From Gammaproteobacteria bacterium (GTDB lineage: Bacteria > Pseudomonadota > Gammaproteobacteria > PS1 > Pseudothioglobaceae), in assembly GCA_015658965.1 (NCBI GenBank), contig DQNX01000149.1, positions 1 to 11,396 of the forward strand: a stretch of DNA of 11,396 nt, given 5' to 3'. The notes under the pieces were generated by a model. That model saw only the letters and a program-made list of their open reading frames with translations. It was not told the DNA's origin and made no database searches. Shown in pieces: positions 1-6,183 of the stretch (the stretch's first letter is position 1; every line of letters starts with the position of its first letter). A program made the translations under genes and the position numbers.

Positions 1-55
1 GAGTGTTGGCCTCCGAAGCCAAATGTCGGGTGTTCGAATCACCTCGAGCGCACCA
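1..55 (+). tRNA. tRNA-Arg (anticodon CCG), 3' part only
   Basis: The window opens inside a tRNA. The anticodon stem is TTGGC/GCCAA (6-10 with 18-22) around a 7-nt loop whose middle bases 13-15 are CCG, so it reads the Arg codon CGG. The T arm is GGGTG, loop TTCGAAT, CACCT (28-44), with one G-U pair. The acceptor 3' strand is 45-51, the discriminator base is A52, and CCA 53-55 is encoded. Bases 1-4 fit the 3' strand of the D stem; the 5' half lies outside the window. There is no terminator after the CCA, and the lgt start codon follows 9 nt later, so the tRNA is probably processed from a joint transcript. Confidence 0.93.
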
Positions 56-64
56 TTTTAAAAA

Positions 65-835
65 ATGATTTACCCTTCTATTAATCCGATCTTATTTGAT
101 TTTGGTTTCGTCCAAATTTATTGGTATGGATTGATGTATCTTTTGGCATTTTTGTCAGCCTATCTATTGGCCAATTACCGCGCCAAACAACTTAATAATT
201 GGAACGCACAGCAAATTGAAGACCTGATCTTTTACGGCGCTATTGGTGTGGTTGTGGGTGGACGCTTGGGTTATATGTTGTTTTACAACCTTAGCAATTT
301 CTTGTCTGATCCACTGTCACTCTTTGCCATTCAAGGGGGTGGCATGTCATTCCATGGTGGTTTCTTAGGTGTATTAATTGCGATGGTTGTGTTTAATCGT
401 AAATACAAGCATGGCTTATTTGATACGTTGGATTTTGTTGTACCACTTGTGCCTTTAGGGTTGTTTTTTGGACGAGTGGGTAACTTTATCAATGGCGAGC
501 TTTGGGGTAAGGTAACCACCAGTCCATTCGGTATGTTTATTCAAGACCAAGGCGTGAGTCGCTTTCCATCACAACTTTATGAGGCGTTATTAGAAGGCTT
601 GGTGTTGTTCGTTATTCTTTGGTTATTCAGTCGAAAGCCTCGTCCTTTAATGTCAATATCAGCATTATTTTTAATTTTTTATGGCTTGTTTAGATTTATA
701 ATTGAGTTTGTTAGAGTGCCGGATGTGCAGTTAGGCTATTTGGCATTTGACTGGCTAACCATGGGGCAATTGTTAAGTTTACCGATGATTATTGTTGGTG
801 GCTATTTATTAAATAAAGCTTACAAGACAATATGA
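65..835 (+). CDS. lgt: Lgt, phosphatidylglycerol-prolipoprotein diacylglyceryl transferase
   Basis: Inner-membrane enzyme that transfers diacylglycerol from phosphatidylglycerol to the lipobox cysteine of prolipoproteins, the first step of lipoprotein maturation. The 256-aa protein is strongly hydrophobic with several membrane spans. Family motifs are present: WYGLMY (20-25), GGRLGYMLFYN (65-75), HGGFLG (97-102), the Lgt signature RVGNFINGELWG (137-148), RFPSQLYEA (166-174), and near the C-terminus FRFIIEFVRVPD (209-220), whose arginines correspond to the essential C-terminal Arg region of E. coli Lgt. The chosen ATG gives the usual short N-terminus before the WYG motif. It has no visible Shine-Dalgarno and sits 9 nt after the tRNA CCA end. 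The stop overlaps the thyA start (ATGA), so the two are probably translationally coupled. Confidence 0.97.
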   Translation: MIYPSINPILFDFGFVQIYWYGLMYLLAFLSAYLLANYRAKQLNNWNAQQIEDLIFYGAIGVVVGGRLGYMLFYNLSNFLSDPLSLFAIQGGGMSFHGGFLGVLIAMVVFNRKYKHGLFDTLDFVVPLVPLGLFFGRVGNFINGELWGKVTTSPFGMFIQDQGVSRFPSQLYEALLEGLVLFVILWLFSRKPRPLMSISALFLIFYGLFRFIIEFVRVPDVQLGYLAFDWLTMGQLLSLPMIIVGGYLLNKAYKTI

Positions 836-1686
836 AAACCTATATTGATATTGGAAAACGAATTTTAGATGAAGGTGTGTGGCTAGAAAACGCACGCACC
901 GGGCAAAAAACCCTGACGATTATTGGCGCTACTTTTGAGCATGATCTGTCTGACGGCACGGTGCCCGTAGTGACGACTAAAAAACTTTTTTGGAAATCTG
1001 CCATTGCTGAAATGCTTGGCTATATTCGGGGCTATAACAGCGCGGCGCAATTTAGAGAAATTGGGTGTAATACTTGGAATGCCAATGCTAACGATAATCA
1101 AGCCTGGCTTGATAACCCGCATCGCAAAGGCGAGGATGACATGGGACTATGTTATGGCGTCATTGGCCGAGCCTTTCCGGGGATTGACGGCGATAAGCCA
1201 TTTGATCAATATCAAAAAATTGTCACTGATTTGTCAAATGGTGTGGATGATCGACGTGAGATTATGACATTCAACCATCCCAATTTAATTCATCGTGCGT
1301 GTTTACCAGCGTGCATGCACACCCATCATTTTAATTTATTGGGCGATGACCTGTACTTGGAGAGCTATCAGCGCAGCAGTGATTACGCCCTTGGTCAGCC
1401 ATTTAACCATTTTCAAGTAGCTTTTTTGTTGTTGATTACCGCGCAAATTACCGGCAAAAAAGCCAAGAAAATGCGTCATCATTTGTCCAATGTTCACCTG
1501 TATGAAAACCAAGTGGAAATCTTTAAAAATCAGCAAGTTGATCGTCAGCCATTACCCTTACCAAGTTTAAAAATCAACCCTGAAATCAAAACCCTGAAAG
1601 ATTTAGAAACCTGGGTAACCATGGATGATTTTGAGTTGGTGGGTTATGAGCATCATGACGCGGTTAAGTATCCATTTACGGTTTAA
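832..1686 (+). CDS. thyA: ThyA, thymidylate synthase
   Basis: Cytosolic enzyme that methylates dUMP to dTMP using 5,10-methylenetetrahydrofolate. The protein is 284 aa. RTG at 22-24 matches the phosphate-binding Arg loop near the N-terminus and DDRR (139-142) the arginines contributed by the partner subunit. The active-site region reads CLPACMHTHHF (157-167), with C161 as the likely nucleophile. It is followed by YQRSSD (179-184), the LGQPFN dUMP-binding segment (187-192), and VHLYENQ (221-227) in place of the usual HxY segment. The catalytic segment departs from the common LPPCH form and resembles the ThyA variant I recall from Vibrio/Pseudoalteromonas-type bacteria, which carry a CM-[YH]-[ST]-HHF segment. 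The start overlaps the lgt stop by 4 bp; the stop is 3 nt before the next gene. Confidence 0.95.
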   Translation: MKTYIDIGKRILDEGVWLENARTGQKTLTIIGATFEHDLSDGTVPVVTTKKLFWKSAIAEMLGYIRGYNSAAQFREIGCNTWNANANDNQAWLDNPHRKGEDDMGLCYGVIGRAFPGIDGDKPFDQYQKIVTDLSNGVDDRREIMTFNHPNLIHRACLPACMHTHHFNLLGDDLYLESYQRSSDYALGQPFNHFQVAFLLLITAQITGKKAKKMRHHLSNVHLYENQVEIFKNQQVDRQPLPLPSLKINPEIKTLKDLETWVTMDDFELVGYEHHDAVKYPFTV

Positions 1687-1689
1687 ATA

Positions 1690-2019
1690 ATGAGCCTACC
1701 CACTTGCCCAAAATGTCGTTCTGAATACGTGTATGAAGATGGCAATCTTTTGGTTTGCCCTGAATGTGCGTATGAATTCTCAGCGGATGAGTTGAATGAG
1801 CAGGAAGAGGTAGTAAAAGATGCTAATGGCAACACGCTAGTTGATGGCGATACGGTAACGGTGATTAAAGATCTTAAAATTAAAGGCACATCCTCTGCCG
1901 TTAAAGTCGGCACCAAGGTTAAAAACATTCGCTTGTGCGACGGTGATCATAATATCGATTGTAAGATTTCAGGTCATGGCGCGATGAAGCTTAAATCAGA
2001 ATTTGTAAAAAAAGTCTAA
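1690..2019 (+). CDS. yjdM: PhnA/YjdM family zinc-ribbon protein
   Basis: Small 109-aa protein of the PhnA/YjdM family (E. coli homologue about 111 aa). The N-terminus is a zinc ribbon with two CxxC knuckles, C6/C9 and C23/C26, spaced as expected for one zinc ion. The C-terminal part, from about residue 40, is the conserved PhnA domain, with a DGDTVTVIKDLKIKG stretch and a GTKVKNIRL stretch that suggest a small beta-barrel. The name PhnA comes from its position next to E. coli phn genes; this family is not the phosphonoacetate hydrolase of the same name, and its function is not established. It starts 3 nt after the thyA stop with no clear Shine-Dalgarno, so it probably depends on read-on translation in the lgt-thyA transcript. 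Confidence 0.9.
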   Translation: MSLPTCPKCRSEYVYEDGNLLVCPECAYEFSADELNEQEEVVKDANGNTLVDGDTVTVIKDLKIKGTSSAVKVGTKVKNIRLCDGDHNIDCKISGHGAMKLKSEFVKKV

Positions 2020-2073
2020 GCCTTAAAATTTGTTAAAAAAATTTCGGAAATTTTATGTTTTTAGATGAAAAAC

Positions 2074-2094
2074 GACATAAGCCTTGCTTATGTC
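2074..2094. terminator. Bidirectional intrinsic terminator between convergent genes
   Basis: GACATAAG (2074-2081) and CTTATGTC (2087-2094) form an 8-bp perfect stem around a 5-nt spacer, extendable to 9 bp. An A tract lies on the left (AAAAAC) and a T-rich stretch on the right (ATTTTATAAATT), so each strand shows stem plus U-rich tail. It sits between the stop codons of the convergent yjdM and thioredoxin-like genes, where a two-way terminator is expected. Confidence 0.75.
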
Positions 2095-2104
2095 ATTTTA
2101 TAAA

Positions 2105-3136
2105 TTATTTCCAAATGTCAACGGTAATACCGTGCTCTCTAAGCTTATCTGACTTGTCTTCTAAATAGCGCTGGAAGTTGGGCTGTTGTTTGTAAGCGCC
2201 TGTTAGCGCGTAAGTCATCATGCCGTGTAAGTGGTATTCTTTGAAATAAGCGTCTTTACGAATGATTTCAATACCGTCCTTACCAAAAAACACAATGGCA
2301 GGTTTGTAAGTGAGTTGTAGTGCTTCATACCAATCTTTAGCGGTGGTGCGTTTGCCTGACGGGGTGATGAGTTTTTCATCAGACAGCGCATTAAAACGTA
2401 CGACTTGCATTTGCTCTAAATAACCTTGGGTTTGCGCAAGTGGCATTAGCATTTTATGAAAAAAATCACATTCCTTGCAGTTAGGCTCTTCAAAAAATAC
2501 GGCTAAATATCTTGAGGCGGGCAATACCTTGTTGCGTGCCAACATGTGCGGACCCGATTCAAAAATAGCGTGTGGATTTAGGGCGCCAATCTTGTCTGTT
2601 TTTAAGTTGTTAATGTAGCTTGCATAAGATTGATCAAGGTAGATTTTATTTGAAATATAATCCAGCGTTGCGTGCATTTTTTCAATCGATTGATAGCCGT
2701 TTAACCTAAGGACGATGTCACCTTGAGCGTTTAAGAAGAGGATGGTGGGTGTGAATTGAACTTTCATAAAGGCTGAAAACTCTTTTTCGGTGAATTCTTT
2801 ACCGGTCCAATCAGTCAGATCTCGATCACCCCACATGTTGGTTTCAATGACGTCAAAGTCTTTGTGTAATTTGGCAACCAGTTCTTTATCGTGGAAGTTA
2901 TCTTCTACCAATTTAGCACAATAGGGGCAGCCATTTTGGTGAAAGTAAATCATCACATGACGGTCTTCATCTGTGGCTTCTTCTATGTCTTCAGCAAAGT
3001 CCATAAAAGTGGTTTTAAACCAATCAGGAAAGACTTCAATTGATTTTCCACCTAAAAAATCACCTTGCTTGATGTGTTCTGCCGCAAAGGATGGTTGTAA
3101 TAGTAATAAAGAGAGAACTAAAAATAAAAGTCGCAT
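2105..3136 (-). CDS. Secreted protein with two thioredoxin-like domains, each with a CxxC motif
   Basis: Predicted periplasmic thiol-disulfide protein of 343 aa. It begins with MRLL followed by a leucine-rich core and PSFA-AE, a typical Sec signal peptide cleaved near residue 18-19. Domain 1 (about 40-165) has HQNGCPYC (C70, C73) and the cis-proline loop FTPT (128-131). Domain 2 (about 185-315) has EEPNCKEC (C220, C223) and YKPA (277-280) as the matching cis-proline site. Domain 1 resembles the thioredoxin_2/SoxW group, used in sulfur oxidisers to keep Sox proteins reduced, but SoxW is normally a single domain, so that role is only a suggestion. The ATG at 3136 is preferred to an in-frame ATG at 3154: GGGGA lies just upstream of it, and the signal peptide then starts directly. 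A candidate promoter lies at 3171-3199. Confidence 0.88.
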   Translation of the reverse strand: MRLLFLVLSLLLLQPSFAAEHIKQGDFLGGKSIEVFPDWFKTTFMDFAEDIEEATDEDRHVMIYFHQNGCPYCAKLVEDNFHDKELVAKLHKDFDVIETNMWGDRDLTDWTGKEFTEKEFSAFMKVQFTPTILFLNAQGDIVLRLNGYQSIEKMHATLDYISNKIYLDQSYASYINNLKTDKIGALNPHAIFESGPHMLARNKVLPASRYLAVFFEEPNCKECDFFHKMLMPLAQTQGYLEQMQVVRFNALSDEKLITPSGKRTTAKDWYEALQLTYKPAIVFFGKDGIEIIRKDAYFKEYHLHGMMTYALTGAYKQQPNFQRYLEDKSDKLREHGITVDIWK

Positions 3137-3170
3137 ACTTTCCCCGCTGAGCATGTTGATAAATATTTTA

Positions 3171-3199
3171 ATTGTAGTACTAAAGTGAGTTTAATGCAA
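3171..3199 (-). promoter_or_regulatory. Candidate sigma70 promoter for the thioredoxin-like gene
   Basis: On the minus strand TTGCAT (3194-3199) and TACAAT (3171-3176) are separated by 17 bp. The -10 matches 5 of 6 consensus bases and the -35 only 3 of 6. Transcription would start near 3164, giving a leader of about 28 nt that includes the GGGGA ribosome site and excludes the need for the Cas6-like gene's promoter. In AT-rich DNA such matches also arise by chance. Confidence 0.4.
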
Positions 3200-3214
3200 A
3201 CTTGTATTGGCTAA

Positions 3215-3886
3215 TTAAACCGCATCAACGCTGTCAATGCCTTTTTGTGGTACAAACAGCCCGCAGCCTAATAAGCGATAATCACCAATACCTTGTTCTT
3301 GTAGCTTGACGGATTCTAATTTACGCAGGTTGGCAACCATTAAGGAGCGCGTATGAATAGTACCATCAGGTGTTTGAATTTTTCGCTTTAAACCAGCCAT
3401 CATCTTTTTGGGCTGAATACCGAGTGCTTGAAGTTGCTGGAATGAAGTTTGTAAAAAATCATTTTCACTGGCATTTTTATCGCAGGCCACTTGTTTGGCA
3501 AATACGATTTGCATGTCACTCATTAGTTTTGGCTCTAGGGCTTTTACAATCTTAATTTGATATTCGCCTAAATCGAGTGTTTTACCTACCAATGACTGAA
3601 CTTCAGCGAGTTTTTCTTTAGGGATGCGTAAGCTTAATCTTGAACGCCTAGAAGGGTAATAAAAGCCAAATTCGTGATCTTGCTCCCAGCCGTTGCCATC
3701 AGCCACACTGATATCGTGAATACCGACATTAGCCTGATTCAGCCAAGGCAGTTCAGATAGTAGCGCTTGTGAGAGTAAATAAGCGTGATCAATTGGTAGA
3801 ACTTTAGAATGAATAGTGAACACAGCATCTTGAACATCGTCAGGAAGCGTAAAATGTTCTTCTTTAATATCTTCTTGCCAAAACAT
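3215..3886 (-). CDS. Cas6/Cmx6-like RAMP protein (type I-MYXAN Cas6 family), orphan
   Basis: The 223-aa protein resembles the Cas6/Cmx6 family of CRISPR RNA endoribonucleases (PF09559-type, subtype I-MYXAN). Visible features are LPIDHAYLLSQAL (30-42), which matches the family's DHxYxL segment; a basic stretch YYPSRRSRLSLRIP (76-89); and a C-terminal LQEQGIGDYRLLGCGLFVP (195-213), the glycine-rich RAMP loop with family-typical ending. H34 and H57 are candidate catalytic residues; which one is used cannot be read from the sequence. Cas6 enzymes cut within CRISPR repeats to release crRNAs, but no array or other cas gene is in this window and the neighbours are housekeeping genes. It may serve an array elsewhere or have another RNA substrate. 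It is divergent from rnc (RNase III), and its own start has only a weak ribosome site. Confidence 0.75.
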   Translation of the reverse strand: MFWQEDIKEEHFTLPDDVQDAVFTIHSKVLPIDHAYLLSQALLSELPWLNQANVGIHDISVADGNGWEQDHEFGFYYPSRRSRLSLRIPKEKLAEVQSLVGKTLDLGEYQIKIVKALEPKLMSDMQIVFAKQVACDKNASENDFLQTSFQQLQALGIQPKKMMAGLKRKIQTPDGTIHTRSLMVANLRKLESVKLQEQGIGDYRLLGCGLFVPQKGIDSVDAV

Positions 3887-3903
3887 GAGAATTATTGGTT
3901 TAA

Positions 3904-3928
3904 GTTTATAATGGCGCTAATTATAAAC
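3904..3928. repeat. Perfect 9-bp inverted repeat in the divergent cas6-like/rnc gap
   Basis: GTTTATAAT (3904-3912) and ATTATAAAC (3920-3928) are exact reverse complements separated by GGCGCTA. Each arm contains TATAAT read outward on its own strand (plus 3907-3912, minus 3925-3920), so the site could supply -10 elements to both divergent genes, or be an operator. No convincing -35 element sits at the right distance on either strand. It ends 23 bp before the rnc start codon. Confidence 0.55.
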
Positions 3929-3951
3929 GCATTAAAACCCGATACAGAGTA

Positions 3952-4617
3952 ATGGATAAATTACAGCAAAAAATTAATTACCAGTTTAAAGACATTACGC
4001 TGTTGAAGCAGGCGCTGACACACCGGAGTGTGGGTAAGAATAATAACGAACGTTTAGAGTTTTTAGGCGACAGTATTTTGGGCGTGGTGATTTCTCGTGA
4101 GCTTTACAAGCGTTTTGATCGGGTTGATGAGGGTAAGTTATCGCGTTTAAGGTCACATTTGGTTAGAGGAAAAACACTGGCAGAATTAGCCATTACGCTT
4201 GAATTATCGGACAGTTTGATTTTAGGTTCTGGCGAGTTAAAAAGTGGTGGCTATCGACGTGAATCTATCCAAACGGATGCGGTTGAGGCGATATTTGGGG
4301 CGGTGTTTTTAGAGGCGGGTTTTGAGGTAATCAACACCGTAATATTGGATTTGTACCAAACCTTGTTGGATGAGATTAATCCTAATGATTCACTTAAAGA
4401 CCCCAAAACCCAGTTGCAAGAATATTTACAAAAGCGTGGCAATGCGCTGCCAATTTACGAGCTGGTAAAAACACTCGGCAAGGACCATAATGCCGTGTTT
4501 AGCATGAGTTGTGTTTTAGAGGATCAAAATATGCAAGTTGAACAATCTGGAAAAAGTATTAAAAGGGCAGAGCAGTCTTGTGCTCAAATTTTATTAAATA
4601 AATTAATTAGCTTATGA
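3952..4617 (+). CDS. rnc: Rnc, ribonuclease III
   Basis: Double-strand-specific endoribonuclease that processes rRNA precursors and some mRNAs as a homodimer. The 221-aa length is close to E. coli (226). The catalytic domain (about 1-145) has the signature NERLEFLGDS (32-41) and DAVEAIFGAVFLEAG (109-123). E33, E36, D40, D109 and E112 line up with the E. coli metal-site acidic residues at a constant offset of 5. The C-terminal dsRNA-binding domain runs from about 148 to the end, with SGKSIKRAEQSCAQ as its last helix. GAG lies 2-5 nt before the ATG as a partial ribosome site. It is the first gene of a five-gene operon. lepB, usually just upstream in enterics, is missing; a divergent Cas6-like gene takes that place. 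Confidence 0.97.
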   Translation: MDKLQQKINYQFKDITLLKQALTHRSVGKNNNERLEFLGDSILGVVISRELYKRFDRVDEGKLSRLRSHLVRGKTLAELAITLELSDSLILGSGELKSGGYRRESIQTDAVEAIFGAVFLEAGFEVINTVILDLYQTLLDEINPNDSLKDPKTQLQEYLQKRGNALPIYELVKTLGKDHNAVFSMSCVLEDQNMQVEQSGKSIKRAEQSCAQILLNKLISL

Positions 4618-5498
4618 GTTTTCAATCAGGATTTATTGCCGTCATCGGCCGTCCAAATGTGGGCAAATCAACGTTGGTTAATGAGCTGATTGGGCAAAAG
4701 CTTTCAATCACTTCGCACCGTCCGCAAACTACACGCCATCGTATTCATGCGATTGATACACAGGATGATTATCAAATGGTGTTTGTCGATACACCGGGTA
4801 TCCACATGGGCAACAAGAGGGCTATTAACTCTTATATGAATCGAGCGGCAAGCTCAAGCATCAAAGATGTGGACATGATTCTTTGGCTGGTAGAGTCGGG
4901 TAAATGGACCAAAGAAGATGCGCGAGTGTTAGAGCATGTGTCTCAAGCCGATGTGCCGGTTATTTTATGTGTCAATAAAATTGATAAACTTAAAACAGCA
5001 CAGGATGTACTGCCTTTTTTAGAAAAAATAGGTCAAAAATATCAGCCAACAGACATGTTCCCGCTTTCGGCATTTAGTAAGCGTGATACCGGCACATTAC
5101 GTCAATTAATCCTTAAGCATTTACCAGAACAGGCCATGATTTTTGATCCGGATTTTATTACTGATCGATCTGAAAAATTTATTGTTGCAGAATTTATTCG
5201 TGAGAAGTTAATGCGTCATTTAGAAGATGAATTACCTTACGAACTAACCGTTGAGATTGAACAATATGAACTCGATGGAAAAATGCAACGGATTGCCGCG
5301 CGTATTTTTGTCGAAAAAGAGTCACAGAAGAATATTGTGATTGGCAACAAAGGCGACATGTTAAAGCTCATCGGTACCGAGGCGCGCATTAGTATTGAGG
5401 GTTTTTTAGATCGAAAGGTTTTCTTAAGGCTTTGGGTTAAAGTGTCTACAGGTTGGTCCGATTCTAAACGCTCTTTAGCCTCACTAGGCTATGACTAA
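4614..5498 (+). CDS. era: Era, ribosome-assembly GTPase
   Basis: GTPase that binds the 3' end of 16S rRNA and assists 30S maturation. The 294-aa protein has all G motifs: GRPNVGKST (12-20), the switch I region with PQTTRHR (37-43), DTPGIH (59-64), NKID (121-124) and SAFSKRD (152-158). The C-terminal KH domain contains IVIGNKGDMLKLIG (241-254), and the typical ending with LRLWVKV and W281 is present. Length and layout are normal for the family. The ATG overlaps the rnc stop by 4 bp, and its last 8 bp overlap recO, so expression follows RNase III, as in E. coli where rnc-era are cotranscribed. Confidence 0.97.
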   Translation: MSFQSGFIAVIGRPNVGKSTLVNELIGQKLSITSHRPQTTRHRIHAIDTQDDYQMVFVDTPGIHMGNKRAINSYMNRAASSSIKDVDMILWLVESGKWTKEDARVLEHVSQADVPVILCVNKIDKLKTAQDVLPFLEKIGQKYQPTDMFPLSAFSKRDTGTLRQLILKHLPEQAMIFDPDFITDRSEKFIVAEFIREKLMRHLEDELPYELTVEIEQYELDGKMQRIAARIFVEKESQKNIVIGNKGDMLKLIGTEARISIEGFLDRKVFLRLWVKVSTGWSDSKRSLASLGYD

Positions 5499-6183
5499 AG
5501 TTGAGCTTACACCCGCCTTTCTTATTCATCGCAGAGCCTTTAAAGATACCTCTTTATTACTTGATTTTTTTACTCGAGATCACGGTAAGATTTGCCTAGT
5601 AGGTAGGGGGCTTCGAAGCTCAAAAACTAATATTCAAATGTTTCAAAATTTGAATATTTCATTTTCTGGAAAATCCCAACTTAAAACCCTCACTCACTGG
5701 GAGGTAGATGATAGCCCTAGAAATCTCAAAGGCGAAGCTTTAATTTTAGGCTTATATGTGAATGAACTAATTTCCAGATTGTTGCATGATCACGACCCGT
5801 ATTTTGAATTATTTGAATTTTATAAGCAGTTTGTTGATCAAGTCTCTAAGTCGGAGCAAGCGGATCGATATTGGCTACTACGGTTGTTTGAAAATAATTT
5901 TCTGTCAGAGTTGGGGTATTCGCTCGATTTTGCACAAGATATTGGCGGCTTACCGATTGATAAAAATGCATTTTATGATTATCAAGCGCAATCTGGTTTT
6001 AGTCAAAATAGCACAGGTAAAATATCGGGAGAACTGTTAGATCTGTTGCTATTAGAATCGCTTGATAATATTCCAAATAAGGATCAACTGAAAACTTGTC
6101 GTGACCTTAATCGTCAGCGTTTAAACCTGTTATTAGGCAATAAACCACTGAAAAGTCGTGAGTTATTTTTTACTAAAAAATGA
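5491..6183 (+). CDS. recO: RecO, DNA repair and recombination mediator
   Basis: RecO, with RecR and RecF, loads RecA on SSB-coated single-stranded DNA in gap repair. The 230-aa protein is slightly shorter than E. coli RecO (242). The N-terminal OB-fold carries PAFLIHRRAFKDTSLL (8-23), the basic strand DHGKICLVGRGLRSSK (30-45) and a later THWE strand. The helical part has the RecO-typical LLRLFENNFLSELGYSLDF segment, and the C-terminus ends in the usual LKSRELF. The four-cysteine zinc site found in some RecO proteins is absent. The start lies 8 bp inside era, and the stop overlaps pdxJ by 4 bp. An 11-bp perfect hairpin lies inside the gene (5629-5658). Confidence 0.92.
   Translation: MTKVELTPAFLIHRRAFKDTSLLLDFFTRDHGKICLVGRGLRSSKTNIQMFQNLNISFSGKSQLKTLTHWEVDDSPRNLKGEALILGLYVNELISRLLHDHDPYFELFEFYKQFVDQVSKSEQADRYWLLRLFENNFLSELGYSLDFAQDIGGLPIDKNAFYDYQAQSGFSQNSTGKISGELLDLLLLESLDNIPNKDQLKTCRDLNRQRLNLLLGNKPLKSRELFFTKK
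5629..5658. repeat. Perfect 11-bp inverted repeat inside recO
   Basis: AATATTCAAAT (5629-5639) and ATTTGAATATT (5648-5658) are exact reverse complements with an 8-nt spacer GTTTCAAA. The repeat lies in recO codons about 47-56. The mRNA could form a hairpin of mostly A-U pairs. There is no T tract after it, so it is not a terminator, and no function is known. Confidence 0.5.

Noticed and set aside
883..1536. Open frames antisense to or out of frame with thyA
   Set aside because: They lack ribosome sites and recognisable domains and lie wholly inside a well-supported gene; the same holds for similar frames inside lgt, the Cas6-like gene, rnc, recO, pdxJ, acpS, ubiG, bcp and lepA.
2038..2054. 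Hairpin AAAATTT/AAATTTT as terminator of yjdM
   Set aside because: All seven pairs are A-T with a 3-nt loop, so the stem is weak; the stem at 2074-2094 is far better.
2105..3136. Firm naming as soxW
   Set aside because: SoxW is normally one domain and no sox genes are present here; only the fold and motifs are supported.
3137..3154. Upstream ATG (3154) as start of the thioredoxin-like gene
   Set aside because: It has no ribosome site and adds six polar residues before the signal peptide; ATG 3136 has GGGGA just ahead.
3907..3912. TATAAT as a confident rnc promoter
   Set aside because: No -35-like sequence 15-19 bp upstream; kept only as part of the inverted repeat.
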